A stretch of 64,000 nucleotides of DNA from Isoetes taiwanensis (Eukaryota; Streptophyta; Lycopodiopsida; Isoetales; Isoetaceae), in assembly GCA_021234155.1 (NCBI GenBank), contig JAJEKV010000022.1:3573370-3637369 (forward strand). The letters run 5' to 3'. The position numbers were made by a program, and so were the translations under genes. The notes under the pieces were generated by a model. The model saw nothing but the letters and a program-made list of their open reading frames with translations. It did not search any database and had not been told where the DNA came from. How positions within the stretch are numbered: the stretch's first letter is position 1; the number at the start of each line of letters is the position of its first letter. Of the stretch, positions 1 to 11,049 are shown in pieces.

Positions 1-116
1 TCCTAGATATCACAACCTTGCCATAGTTCCACAACTTTGCCATATTTTGCCATGCCCCCATAACCCTAGCACCATGGACCACTCCATGCTATGATACAGA
101 CTATGACTCCGTATCA
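1..116 (-). mobile_element. 3' LTR end of a minus-strand LTR element (cut by window edge)
   Basis: This block closely matches the right part of the LTR-like block in every ~3-kb array unit (for example 23048-23165). On the minus strand it begins TGATACGGAG, a normal LTR start. It is preceded on that strand by a purine-rich stretch (complement of 117-130) that looks like a polypurine tract. Orientation is therefore minus and the rest of the LTR lies outside the window. Confidence 0.6.
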
Positions 117-1167
117 GTCCATCCCTTCTTAAAAAGAAATCGTCCGCGATCGTCCAAGCTCGTTCTAATTTGGGCCATCCCTTCTCAAAGGGATTGTCCC
201 ATGTTCAACGTACACCTGGGAGTTCCTAGACCCTGCGAACTCAAGAATGGTTATATAAGTTATTGTACTTCCACAGTACCTTATATCCATTGGAACCTCC
301 GCGTTTCCATTATTTAGATCCCTGCAAAACTCTAAAAGCAGTTATGGATATCCGCGTACTTCCGCAGTACGATATATCCTTGCACCTCCGTGGTGCTTTA
401 GTATCTTTCGTACCTCCGCGGTACTACTGGATTGTATCTCTACGATACAATATCTCCATGATACCAAATCCACCATGTGTACACACAAGAAATAAAATTC
501 TTATTCTCTATTCCGCATAAAGAAAATCAACTTACGAGCTTTACCCATAAGCCTGTCCCATAGGAAATAATTTGAGATTCCGCATCCAATTTTTTGCATC
601 CATATCCTTGACAGCTTGTCCGTAAAGTTCCTTCCCAATGCTTATCACTAAGCAGACCTGCAATTAAGGTCAAATGTTAATATGACTTCCAAAGTCAAAT
701 ATTTATACCACGGCCAACCGGCCTCTCAGATCACCACGATCTGATTCCGCAATCCCAAGCAAGATGCTTTTATTTATTCCATAATCCCCAAAAGGATCAT
801 AGAAATTTCCCCCAATCATCCGAACTCATTCTCATACGCTTCGAGCATTCTCCACGAAAGCACCGAGCTTTTCTTTTCCCTGTTACTGATGCTACTGATG
901 CTCCAACTTCACTTGCAGCAGTAGTCGTCAACTCCTCCTTACTTGGACTCCACGTTCCAAGGATTCGCCAGTTCACTCACATACTTAACCCCAACACACT
1001 TTTTGACGAAGTTCAACCCAACTGTACTTGCAAGATTCTTGGTGTGTCACAGCCTTAGAGTATAATACCACCACCAGTTCCATCTTCTTTGATTCAAATC
1101 CAAAGGAAATATTCAAAGTCTCAGTGATGTTCCCACAGCCCATAGATTCCATAAGATCATAAACTTC
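117..1167 (-). mobile_element. Internal region of a small non-autonomous LTR element
   Basis: This stretch lies between the polypurine-like tract at 117-130 and the primer-binding site at 1168-1180. It holds no convincing gag or pol reading frame. About 1.05 kb is too short for an autonomous element, so a TRIM- or SMART-like derivative or an internally deleted copy is likely. Positions 264-420 contain short repeats built on CCTCCGNGGT and TTCCGCAGTACC, which give local dyad symmetry. The two ends may come from different families, because the sequence after 1183 does not obviously match the array LTR. Confidence 0.4.
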
Positions 1168-1180
1168 GGCTCTGATACCA
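1168..1180 (-). other. Primer-binding site complementary to initiator tRNA-Met
   Basis: The minus strand reads TGGTATCAGAGCC, the standard plant LTR-retrotransposon primer site for initiator tRNA-Met. It sits two bases from a sequence that reads tgatacgattc on the plus strand at 1183, the expected inner end of a minus-oriented 5' LTR. Confidence 0.7.
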
Positions 1181-1182
1181 CT

Positions 1183-1462
1183 TGATACGATTCATTGTTT
1201 ATGGGGAGCTAAACAACTGATCAACAGCATCTTAATTGAAGAACAAGATCCAATTATCATATATCTCAAACAAATACATTGAACATTAGGGATTTTTTGG
1301 GGTTAGAAAAGGCCCTTCTAACAAAAACTTCCACGTAAGCCAAGGGGGGGAAATTTCGGGCAGCCCGAACTTAGTTTCTTGTTGGATAGGGTCGTTAAAT
1401 GTTTGTCTTATTCCCGTGCCCTTTTTTGTCTTTTTCAAAGCACGTGGATTCGTTAATTTTCA
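1183..1462 (-). mobile_element. Probable 5' LTR of the minus-strand element, outer end unclear
   Basis: It starts TGATACG next to the primer site. I cannot place the outer terminus or a target duplication. No gene is visible in this stretch. Confidence 0.35.
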
Positions 1463-1920
1463 TTGGTTTGTTGTTGGTGTAGCCATAGCAAAAAAAAAAA
1501 AAACCAACGGAATTCAAAACCAAAGTTCTTCCTCCTCCTCGCGCCATTACCAACTAGTCGTTTAAATGTTGGTCGTTTTTTCCCTCAAATTTGTAGGCCG
1601 GAATTGCTCAATTCTTGGATGTCTCTTTTATTGGAGGCAGTTTCTTGTAGAAATTTTGCAAATCCGGATCATTTCCAGAGAGCTCTGCAAGCTTCTGGTA
1701 GGTCCAAGTATTTTCGGCAGGTCCTTCTTACATTCCTTTGGAGCTACAAAGCTACAAATCTCTAAGGAGCTCGAGGATGGATGATAAAAGTATGTTAATT
1801 TGCAAATCCATAAATTTGCAAATCCTATTCATATCTAAGAATGCCTACTGTTTATTTGTAGAAAACATAAATCCAAGGAGGAAGGTTTGCCAATTTCGGG
1901 TGGAGGTACCACAAAATTTC

Positions 1921-2636
1921 ATGCCTCTTAAAAGAAAGATAGGGCCTAAGATAAATTATGATGAAGATTCTTTAAGATCAGCAGGAGCATGCAATATTGA
2001 TTTATGGACACATGGAGATTTATATCCAAGAGATCCTTTAAATCAAATTCAATCTGTATTTGATTCTCCCACAGCCTTGTTCAAATTTATAGGCATGGGG
2101 CATCAAGGCTTACTTGGATATTGCCAAAACTTAGCAAGTGGATCTTCCGATGATGGTATTAGAGCTGCTATGCAGAAACTCCAAACATGTAACTTTCAGC
2201 TTCAAGCTAGCATCAGTAAACTTAGTTATGACATGCATAACATTGCCAATCATAATACTTCATTATATTATTCTTGTAACAGCTTGCAAAAGCAAGTGTT
2301 TGCAAGTTTAGAGTGCAAAAAAAGCAAAACTGGAAGGTTGTTTGGAAGAAGAAAAGGTGAGATATAAACGGACGATGGAGGAAAATGAGAAACTTAAACT
2401 AAAGATTAAGCGCTTAAAAGTCACTCCACTTGGTTTGAGAGAGAGGAAAAGAAATATAAAGCCAATCCATACATTGGCTCCTATAGGTGGTGGATCAAAG
2501 AGGAGAGTGGCTGCCATCAAGACATTGATAGATCCATCATTTGGCTACAAAAATGAACGAAAGGATGGTCATTTGGCTGAGTTGATCAAGAAAATTGCCA
2601 CAAAAGAAGATATTTTGAAGGTGCTCGATCTTCCAG
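1921..2636 (+). pseudogene. Transposase-like gene, copy A, exon 1
   Basis: N-terminal exon of an unrecognised multicopy protein; the first plausible ATG is at 1921 (MPLKRK). It encodes a soluble region, then a lysine- and glutamate-rich coiled-coil-like stretch at about 2342-2440, then a basic segment. Compared with copy B (34186-34803) it carries a net frame-shifting difference near 2312-2326, around an A-run, so the frame breaks here while B reads through. It ends at a GT donor at 2637. The short frames before 1921 show no family signal. It belongs with the exon starting at 2919. Confidence 0.6.
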
Positions 2637-2918
2637 GTATTGAAATCCATTTCATCTTATCGCTTTGTATTCTTTTTTGGTCATTTGTTGTTCCATAGCA
2701 GCATATATTTTGATTCTTTTAGTGGCTTGTCTCTGTTTTTAGATTTGTTTTATCTATTTGTCGAATGTCCAATCCATCTCAGCCCATAGTTAATGTGTTG
2801 TAATAACTTTGCATTGGTTTGCCTCTTGTGTCAAATTAGTTAATATGCAGCTCCAGTAATCGCAAGCATGATGAAGATCTATACCTCTTCACTCTAAATT
2901 ATATTCATGCTTATGCAG
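2637..2918 (+). other. Spliceosomal intron of copy A
   Basis: The intron is 282 bp with a GTATTG donor and a TTATGCAG acceptor. The same intron (280 bp) is in copy B at 34804-35083. Joining the exons keeps one frame (Leu-Pro-Gly-Thr-Lys across the junction), while the intron itself has stops. That supports real splicing. Confidence 0.75.
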
Positions 2919-4774
2919 GGACTAAGTTAATGAGGCAAGCACTATCCGAACACGTTATTGACGAAATAAGTAAAGAAGCAAGAGTTGATGACTTTCAGTC
3001 CCTTTGTGATGATGCCGGAGTGAGCAAAAGAGCTTATGTTCAGTTATTCAAGGCATTGAAGTCGTGCATGTCAAAGATGGGTGTGAAAAATATTTTGTTG
3101 CCTAAATTATCAAAGGTATGGTCATGTCGTTCTTATAGAAACTTTCAAGTAAGCAAGTACTTGGAAGAGATGACTCACATTGATGCATCTATCAAGCTAG
3201 ATGAGTTGGAACAAGCTGGAGATGGTACAAAAGGCAAGAAAGCATCACAGACCTGTAATGCTTTTACTTTAGACAAATCAAATAATCTTTGGGTTGATGT
3301 TGAGAGTGTTCTACGGTTGATGGTGAAATTCTATGACATGACGGTTGAAGAATGCGACAGCAAACTCGTAGTTGTTTTGAAATTAGATGAGATGGAAATG
3401 GTCAAAGGGGAGAAGTATGAAAGAGTATCTATTACTTTAATGAATAGAGCTCTTAACGGTTGTCAAGACAAGGAAAATTTCTCTGTGCAATCAGAAGATC
3501 ATATTTGGTGGATCGGTATTTTCCAAGTGACTAAGGAAAGTCATAGTACCTTAAGATTTGTGTTTGAACAAACAGCTATTCCTGATCTGATTACGAGGCA
3601 CAATAATGGTGAGAAGCTAAATGTAGTAGACTATGGAAATTATGAGATTGAATGGCATCTAGCTGCGGATTTGAAGACCATTAAATGTATGTACAACATG
3701 AAGCACGGTGCAGCGAAGACAACTCAATCTTGTCCATATTGTGATTATGTAGCACATAGAAAAGATTCAGCTGTTGGTTCCCAGCATATTCAAAAAAGAA
3801 GTACACTTGATTGTGATCAATGTTTGCCGCCTTCTCGTACATTATTGGATCCCATTGTGGCAATCGATTTACACCGTGTGCATATATGTACTTTGCACGC
3901 CTTCTTAAGGATCATTGATAAGATGGTCTATCTCAGCATATTGTTTGCATGGCGCAAGAAACCAAAACCTAATAGAGATGTTACTTTGGCAAGAATTGAA
4001 GCAGTGTTGTCTGATATGGGTCTCCATGGCAGAAATTACAAAGTTGTGGAAGATCCAAAAAGAAAAAGCATGCCATCTAAACCCTCGATGGGAGGTGTTA
4101 AAGCAAGAAGATTTCTTCCGAGTTTAAAACCTGGTGCAAATGGCAAATGGGAATGCTATAAAGATCTTCTACAAGCAGAAGATGATCGCACGGACAATGG
4201 AAGAGCATTTGAAAAGAAAACAATAGCATGGAAGGCCCTAATTCCTGTGTTCAAACTTATGACTGCGAAAACATTTACTGATCAAGATAAGGCTGATTTT
4301 AGGACTGCTATAACAGAGTTTACAAGAGCATTTATAGCAGCATGGGGTGAGGGAGAACTCACACATTATATGCATATCTTATATGCACATGGGCCATGGT
4401 TTTCAAAAGAATACGGAAGCTTGGGCATCTGGAACACTCAAGGCATGGAGAAGTCCCACAAACAAGCCAAGCATGCCTACTTTAGATTTACATCGCATGG
4501 TGGTGGGAAAACTATGTCTAGTTCTTTGCAACAAATGGCACAATGGTTTTATAGAAGAATTGCTACTAAGCTTGAGAAACGTTTGACATCTACTCCAGAG
4601 ATGTCATTAGCTTCAATATTGAGAGAGACACTAAAGAAGAAAAGACATAAGGATGCTTGGTATCGCTCTGGTGGAGTAGAGACAATGAGAAGATGGAGGT
4701 TGCAACGGATACGTGTTGGTAAAAAGTATATACAACACTCTACCGAGATAGTGCCAGTAAGTAATTCTTATTGA
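2919..4774 (+). CDS. Transposase-like protein, copy A, exon 2 (possible DDE type with zinc-knuckle insert)
   Basis: Uninterrupted for 614 codons from Met at 2930. I do not recognise a named family. Visible: KLDE (Asp153), AADLKT (Asp247), CPYC (Cys268, Cys271) with a second pair CDQC (Cys295, Cys298), a conserved-looking TLHAFL (His323), and GMEKSHK (Glu507). The order Asp, Asp, Cys-pair insert, Leu-His, Glu resembles DDE transposases with a zinc-binding insertion, such as KDZ- or Zisupton-like families; that assignment is inference. The reading frame ends shortly after CCAGTAAGTAA, a strong splice-donor match, so a further 3' exon is possible. A second, damaged copy lies at 35084-36931. Confidence 0.65.
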
Positions 4775-4877
4775 TACATGTAAACTTAAAGTGGCCCTCC
4801 AGGCTAGTCTAGTTACTCCACGTAGCCATACATCATAAAAGCAATTGCAGATCTGTGAAGTCGCTATGGCAGTAATT
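4775..4877 (+). other. 3' flank of transposase-like gene before the array
   Basis: Noncoding. Nearly identical to 36932-37034 after copy B. In both copies it joins directly to the LTR-like block that starts an array unit, so gene and unit travel together. Confidence 0.6.
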
Positions 4878-6404
4878 TGTGACCCCCTGTCACCTTTTTG
4901 GCCATTACTCTCTTCTCCGGATGAACTAGAGGATGTGCCACCCAATTCGGAAACTAGACTCCGAGCCGGTTCCAACGAATAAAGGTCGCTGCAATCCGAC
5001 CTCTGGTTGCCGAGATATGTCCAACTGAAGTTTCGGTTCTATTTATAGACCTATCTGTGACTTTAGCCTTTTTTTAGCATGCAGTTGCCATTTTCTCAAA
5101 ATATCTCCTTGCCTTTAATTAGATTATATGACTTATCATATGGATATTATCTATGGCCTTTTTGTGCAAAATAGTCTGCCGCTTTTGCTTGATCATTGAT
5201 TCCCTTGATGTCTCTCCAACCAATGGTTCTTGACCCCATCCTAGATATCACAACCTTGCCATAGTTCCACAACTTTGCCATATTTTGCCATGCCCCCATA
5301 ACCCTAGCGCCGTGGACCACTCCCCCGTGCTATGATACAGACTATGACTCCATATCAGTAACCCCACTTTTTACGTTTTTCGTTGAGATTAGGTCCCTTT
5401 ATGTTGTTTCAATAGTTTCAACTGTTTAAAGCTCTTAGGAGGTGCATTTTGTTATATGCTAGTAAGTTGAAGAGTTTTTGTTGATTGATGGATGCAAATG
5501 TTTCCGTCTCTAACATTGGATTTCCACAGCCATTGATATTCAAGGATCTGGAGCATTGGACCCAGATTCATAGTGGCCTTTTTCCAATGATTGCATGAGC
5601 GGGTTCTTCAACATTTCAAGTTTTGGATTTAGGCATCTACCATATTGATCTCACGCCCCGGAGGTTCACCTATATTGAACTCCTTTTTACATGGCTTATG
5701 CTCACTGCTTTGCAATTATTTTTAAGCGAGCCTTGAGTTTTTTCTTGTATGTTGCGAGGTCTTGGAGCCCACATTGATCACATCAATTCAAATTGCCAAT
5801 TCTATTCCGGGGATCATTAGTTGCCCCACATAAACTGTTATAGAAAGCAAGTCCATTTCATAAAATGCTTTTGTGTTGTGCATTTGCTCCATGAAATGTA
5901 TTGTGTTATTAGGCATTATTGTTTTGTGGCGGTTAAGGCATGGCGTCGAATGAATCATTTTCACGTAAGGCATCGATCCTTAGTTCCTATTTGCTCTGGG
6001 GAATAAATTACTAATCGTTCTTATTAGCGTAATGACTTTAGCTAAACTTGCTCGATATTAATCCCAAAACTTTCTGTGGTTTAGCTAAACTCTATACATT
6101 TTTCCTCTCATACTTTCTAGCGTTTAGCTAAACTAACCCAAACATCATCCCAAAAATTTCTATGGTGTGGCCAACAGAAAATATTAAACCAAATTACTAT
6201 ACTTTTTTTTCAATATATTCCACTTATTTTAGTCATTTTCTTTGTGAAAACATTCTAAAATAATGCTAACTAGTAAAGTCTAGGACTCAAATTAATTCAT
6301 AATGCTAGAAACTAAACCACCAGTCATATATTTCATATAAACTAGAATGATGTTAGCTAAACTAGCCCGAAATTCATTCTAAAAGTTTCTATGGTTTAGC
6401 TAAA
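4878..6404. repeat. Array unit 0, left half (interrupted)
   Basis: Matches the first ~1.52 kb of the 3-kb unit. Positions 4878-5365 are the LTR-like block (TG...CA, with a polypurine-like tract next to it on the minus strand). The rest is noncoding, with several GTTTAGCTAAAC palindromes. The unit stops inside one of them and resumes at 21172, so a 14.77-kb element inserted here. Adding both halves gives about 3.03 kb, the same as the intact units. Confidence 0.9.
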
Positions 6405-6435
6405 AACCATCATTCAATTAAATTGGGTTTATGTC
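6405..6435. repeat. Left terminal inverted repeat
   Basis: 31 bp, inverted copy of 21141-21171 with mismatches at positions 10 and 24. The flanking AAA at 6402-6404 is the target duplication. Confidence 0.92.
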
Positions 6436-6604
6436 TTAATTTTGGGACAAATTTCATATTGCATGTTTTTAGTAGCATATTCAAATTCACACATTTCACC
6501 TCAAAATTATGAAAACGTAATATCATGTTATTTACAAAATAGTCAATATTTCACAATATAGCACCATATCATAAAAACGTGATAACAAAAATTTACATAG
6601 TTAT

Positions 6605-7060
6605 TCAACTTTCTTCAAGCACCCCCAATGATATCATAGCCTTCTTCCTGACATCCTGAGGTATTGTAATTCTCGCATTTCTAGCTGGAATAGTGTTTGG
6701 AGTCCATGAGTACAAAACACTTTCATAGTCTAGCCAAAGATCAGGATCACTCGGATTTCTCCTCCATCTCTTTGTCCAACAATCTGAGTACCTTTCTTTA
6801 TCCGATACGTTGGTCAACTGATGCACTGGACACCACCATTCCACCCGCACATGGTTGAAGTTAATATTACCTTCTTCTTTGCAAATATCAGAGATAGTGA
6901 ACCCCAACCACACTGGATATGTATCTAAATCTGATGGCTTTACTACCACAAATTGGTGGCATTCCAAGTCAGTGGAAGGTTCATAAGCATCCATGCCTAG
7001 AAACTTTGGCCTATTGTTCTTAGGACCAACATAGTGTTTGTCAGAAGGAGGGAGGAGCAT
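6605..7060 (-). CDS. C-terminal module of the DUF7869-like protein
   Basis: A clean 151-codon frame starting about 170 bp inside the left TIR. Visible: FVVVKPSDLDTYPVWLG, then VRVEWWCPV and WLDYESVLYSW, which look like a small beta-rich domain seen downstream of DUF7869-type cores. That relation is from memory and unverified. It is probably the last part of the protein whose core lies at 7183-8330, separated by frame breaks. It ends with ordinary residues and shows no signal peptide or membrane segment. Confidence 0.55.
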   Translation of the reverse strand: MLLPPSDKHYVGPKNNRPKFLGMDAYEPSTDLECHQFVVVKPSDLDTYPVWLGFTISDICKEEGNINFNHVRVEWWCPVHQLTNVSDKERYSDCWTKRWRRNPSDPDLWLDYESVLYSWTPNTIPARNARITIPQDVRKKAMISLGVLEES

Positions 7061-7182
7061 ATTGCTTGAATGCTACTTAAAGTGTCATCAAAATCCTCGG
7101 CACTGCTAAGGTCTTCCACCTAGTCTTAGGCAACCACCCTTCTTTCAATTCATCCGAGGATGTGTCTATCTCCCCAAGCGGG

Positions 7183-8330
7183 TTAATCACCTTCTTCCAA
7201 AGAAGCCACCAAAGCACGGTTGGTGTCATCTGGATTGGTTTGCCAATGCTTTATATAGTCTTGGATTCCTTCCTTAGTCAATCCCAATTGCTTCACTTCT
7301 TCAGTAGGTTTTAAAGCTTTTGGTTGACCTAGAGGTATCATAGGCTTGCCATTCTCATCTCTACGCCATATTTCCTCCCCTCCTCTCCACTCATCCTCTG
7401 AAGGTCTCATCTTCCATTGGAAGATTGGAATCCCATCTCTCACCCAAAAAGTGAACTGCAGAGGCCTGGAATGACCTTCAAGATCCAATGTATAACCATC
7501 CACAAAGCTCTTCCAATCGGGCACTTCTTCTATGAGAGAAGCTATAGGGTTTGGAGTAGTGCATTCATGCAAGATTTCCATTAGCCTAGGAAAGTTGGTC
7601 ACTGTTTGCTGCTTCAGTATACAACTATATTTGCCAAATAATGCATCCACATCCTCATGGGTATGCCCGGGCATAAGAAACCCTAAATTAACTCTTTCAA
7701 ATATCCCCACAGCTGTTAAGTAGGATAGGAAAGAAAACATCCACCTGTTCTTATTTTGGCCAAAGACAATTATCAAGTTGCAAGAGAAACCTTTTGGGTA
7801 GATCTTGAGGTTTAGCACGTGAAGTTGAAGCTCCAACATGTTCATTAGACCCATGCTTCCTAAACCTTGCCTTGCTGAACTTTTCAATATTGTTAGGGTT
7901 TCCATCTAACAATGCTCTATGTAGTGCCTGGCTAGCTGTAAGGTCCTGGAGGTGACCATTGTATCCATTTTCATAGTTTCTCAAACACCTCATGATACTC
8001 CCAATATGAAAATCGGACCATCACTCCACAACTCCAAACTAAAATGGCCATAGTAGGTTTGATTACGCCCATGCAAGATTGCCCCGATCATTGAGATCTC
8101 AGTAAAGGGTATGATCTTCCACATGACTTTGGTATGTACTTGAATTGTGGAAGACAAGTCTTTTGTTGGTCCATCTTGTCATGTATAATACATAAATAGT
8201 TATTGGGTTCCAATGCGGATAAAGTCCTCCACATCCAATAACATGATCTACATGATAGTTGGTCAGTCATATGGTCCTTCATATGCTCCCTTATCCTAGC
8301 CCTTTGACTAGGTTGCACAGGTCTTATCAA
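7183..8330 (-). pseudogene. DUF7869-like core, possible DDE transposase of the element
   Basis: Read on the minus strand across three overlapping frames (8088-8330, 7751-7993, 7183-7905). Motifs in order: YLCIIHDKMDQQKTCLPQF at about 8150-8215, LLQLDN at about 7767-7790, GIFERVNLGFLMPGHTHEDVDALF at about 7640-7715. The Asp, LDN and GHTHED triad is characteristic of DUF7869 proteins, a multicopy family in mosses, oomycetes and some animals, and could supply metal-binding acids. Position next to the TIR makes it the best candidate for the mobility enzyme. At least two frame breaks separate the motifs; one lies right after the LDN motif. These may be decay or base-calling error. Confidence 0.65.
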
Positions 8331-8754
8331 GAGTCTCCTTCAACTTAGCACATAAATTGCACTTTGCAAAGTTGTTTGAAGTTGCTATGGTGACATGATT
8401 GAAATGCTTCTTCCATAACCTACTAAAGCTAGGTTGGGATATTGGAAGAATTCCCAATTCTCGAAGTAGGGAATTCACTTCTTCCAAAATACTCTTTTGA
8501 GTACAATGTGATGGCAACCTTTTCTCAACAACTGCTCTTCCCTTTTCATCCCTTTTGCTTTTGTGTGGCATAGACTCTGCATTGAAATCAATATATTTTT
8601 CAAATATCTCCCTGGCAGCCAGGGTCCTAGCTGTTGGTCTCAACAAACCATTATTTCCATGTAAAGCAATCCTGTTCCCCTCTGCCTGTTTTTTTTGCCA
8701 ATTATGCCATGAAGAAGTTGAAATTGCATGGATACTCACGCCATGCTTTTGCAC
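8308..8754 (-). pseudogene. Middle part of DUF7869-like protein, helical and CxxC
   Basis: A 148-codon frame continuous in sense with the core. It has a tryptophan-rich start (SSWHNWQKK), a basic central part and a FAKCNLCAKL CxxC motif near the end, a probable metal-binding pair just before the first acidic motif. It overlaps the downstream frame by about 20 bp, consistent with a single frame shift in one original protein. Confidence 0.5.
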
Positions 8755-9562
8755 ATATCCATTTGCCTAGCAAAGGGTATCTTTTTTGTTTGGGTTTCTT
8801 TCATCTTGAAGTGCATGCTCAAGATTGTGTACATGTAGGTCCTCCTCTCATCAACAGTGTACTCTTGAAAAGTGGCTCTTGCTTCCACCAATTGTTCTAT
8901 TGTGAAGAATTGCATACAATCACTCCAACAACAATCTGAGCCCCTAACCTTCACCATTGTCTCACGTTTAGTGTCACTAATCAACTTGGCTCTTTTGCTA
9001 GGATAATGTCTGGCAACTGATACTTCTCCCCTTTTGCCTAGGTTTAGAGTTCCAACCGCCAATGGATCAATATCAAGACAATCATTGTCCCCAACAACCT
9101 CAGCTCTCGGAAAAATATAATCCTCCACAAATTGAACACTACTTATAGGCCATGCCATGATGCAAGGAACCTCCAATTGCTTGACACAACCAAAACATTC
9201 CTTGCCACCCAAACCTTTACCTTTCCAGTTGTCTTCCAACATCGAAATTGCAATACCAATATTGTCTTCCCTAGCCTTTCATCATTAATAAACTTTGACG
9301 GGATCTCGCTAGCACAATGACTCCTTGGCCTACTATTTCCTTGTTGCACTTGTGCATGATTCTCACCTTCTTTGTTCCTCCATTGCACCCTACTATAGAG
9401 GACTAATTGTTTTTCTTCAACATTCTTGCTAGGAGTTGGTTTTTCATTGATATTGCTCTTTTCACCATCTTGAGTTGAGGGGCACCATTGACCTAGGCAA
9501 ATTGCACCCTTTTTAGTCAATGAGTAAGAAAAATTATTACACCATAAGATAAAAAAGTACAT
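8736..9562 (-). pseudogene. N-terminal part of DUF7869-like protein
   Basis: Two overlapping minus frames (9143-9562 and 8736-9242). The upstream one is polar and unstructured-looking, with SRVQWRNKEGENHAQVQQG. The downstream one has GKECFGCVK and DCCWSDC cysteine pairs, possibly zinc-binding. No start codon can be chosen with confidence. The frames are joined by one shift near 9145-9240. Confidence 0.4.
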
Positions 9563-9840
9563 TACATTTATGGAATATGTAGAGGTAAATCAAATTTTTT
9601 AAAAGCAAGAAATTCCTTGGAAATAGGTTTAATATAATAATAACAATGGGTGTAAACGAAATCATTTAAAACAAGAATTTTCATGGCAACAACAAGGAAA
9701 TGACATTTATATAAATATATCCAAATTTTAATTATCGAAAAATTTGGATATATGATTCGAAAAAGACATATAACTAATAGGCGTGAGAATTTATTATCCA
9801 TAATAATATACCCTAGATAATATAGCAAGGGAATTTAAAT
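9563..9840. other. AT-rich intergenic stretch
   Basis: No coding signal. Very AT-rich; separates the minus-strand gene from the plus-strand promoter that follows. Confidence 0.5.
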
Positions 9841-9842
9841 GC

Positions 9843-9925
9843 GCTGGCGTGTTATTTGAGGCAATAAATTATTCACGCTAATTTCTAATTAACCCTATAT
9901 AAATCCGGTTCACGCTCTCAAGACC
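9843..9925 (+). promoter_or_regulatory. TATA promoter 1, upstream of acidic ORF
   Basis: Contains GGCGTG, then ATTCACG, then TATATAAA at 9896-9903 followed by CACGCTCTCAA. The same ordered elements with nearly the same spacing recur at 11050-11130, 1.2 kb downstream. The order conserved between paralogous promoters suggests upstream site, TATA box and initiator region. The TATA box lies about 60 bp before the ATG at 9958. Confidence 0.6.
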
Positions 9926-9957
9926 ATTCTGTCCCAATTTTTTTTTTTTCGCCCGCC

Positions 9958-10389
9958 ATGAAGCGTTCAGCCTCGGTATTTCGAACTTCATGAAGAACCC
10001 GAGGTCTCGTCAAAGAGACGTCGGGTTGAAGAACCCTCTCTTTCCCCCTCATAGATTTTCTTGCCCAATTCTCCTCGATTACGATTCGAGAGGATGATCT
10101 TGATTTTGACATGGAAGAGGAGGAGTTGAGCTCCTCTGATTCCTCTGATTCTGAAGAGGAGGAAGAGGAGGAAGAGGAGGAGTTGGAGGAAGAGGAGGAG
10201 ATGTCCTCCCAAGAGCATGAAACCGCTCTGCTTCAGGGTTGGCTTGACCCTGAAACAGAGAATGAAATCTCTGAAGAAGAGGAGGAGGAGGAAGAGGAGG
10301 AGGAGGGGGAGGAAGAGGATGAGGAGGAAGGTCGAGAATTCGACCAGTTTTTAGAATGGCTGAGAGATGAGCCAGGTTTGCATGTCTGA
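9958..10389 (+). CDS. Acidic low-complexity protein, frame broken near start
   Basis: The clear part is 92 codons from Met at 10111, mostly Glu and Asp with a few Ser runs, ending in FLEWLRDEPGLHV and a stop. Upstream, the first ATG after the TATA box (9958) opens MKRSASVF; removing one base near 9980 would continue into a stretch with SSKRRRVEEP, a plausible nuclear localisation signal, ending at a stop at 10051. The frame of the acidic part is open from about 10030. One protein with a basic nuclear signal and an acidic tail, such as a histone-binding or transcription factor-like protein, is plausible. An intron or frame breaks would be needed. Not recognised by family. Confidence 0.4.
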
Positions 10390-11040
10390 TTTTTTTTTTT
10401 CACCTTTCTTTCTTTTCTAACACCTTTCTTCCTTCTTTGTTGCAGACGTGGAAGATCAATGATGCAGATCCCGGGCGGCCCCTTTTTTTTTTTTTTTGGT
10501 TGCTTACAGAAGCTTTGGACACGCCACGGGCATTTTTTCCTGTAATTTTGTGAAAAGCCTTGGGCATCGTACATTCTCCTCTTATGAATGAAATCAAACA
10601 GTTTTCATCATAAAATTTTCTTCAAGCGGTGTTCTTGAACGACTTTTCTCGTACATAAAATTATTTGAATTAAATCCAACTGCTTTTTCCAATTATTTTG
10701 TCTCCAAGTCTGTTATCTCTAAAATTTTGTATCTGCAAATTTTGTCTCAACAAAGTCTCGGGAACACTATAAATCAAGCACATGAGAAATCTCTGATTCG
10801 TCACAGTAACCATAGGAAATTTTCCTATACGACCTAAAACAATTCCCCAACCTTACAAGTCATTTTTTAGCCTTCATAATTTTGCCTTTAAAATCATTTT
10901 TAATGTAGCCTATATAAAATTTCTAAATTCTATTTTTTTCAATGCAATAAATGGAATAAAATGTCGTGGAGAATTTATTGCATGAAATGCAATATTCTCC
11001 ATATATACCATATACATGTCATGTCTCAAGGAAGACCGTG
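10390..11040. other. Intergenic, AT-rich with T-runs
   Basis: No coding frame supported. It holds T-runs at 10389-10400 and 10482-10498, and the 3' region of the acidic ORF. Confidence 0.4.
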
Positions 11041-11049
11041 ACGCCAAAG

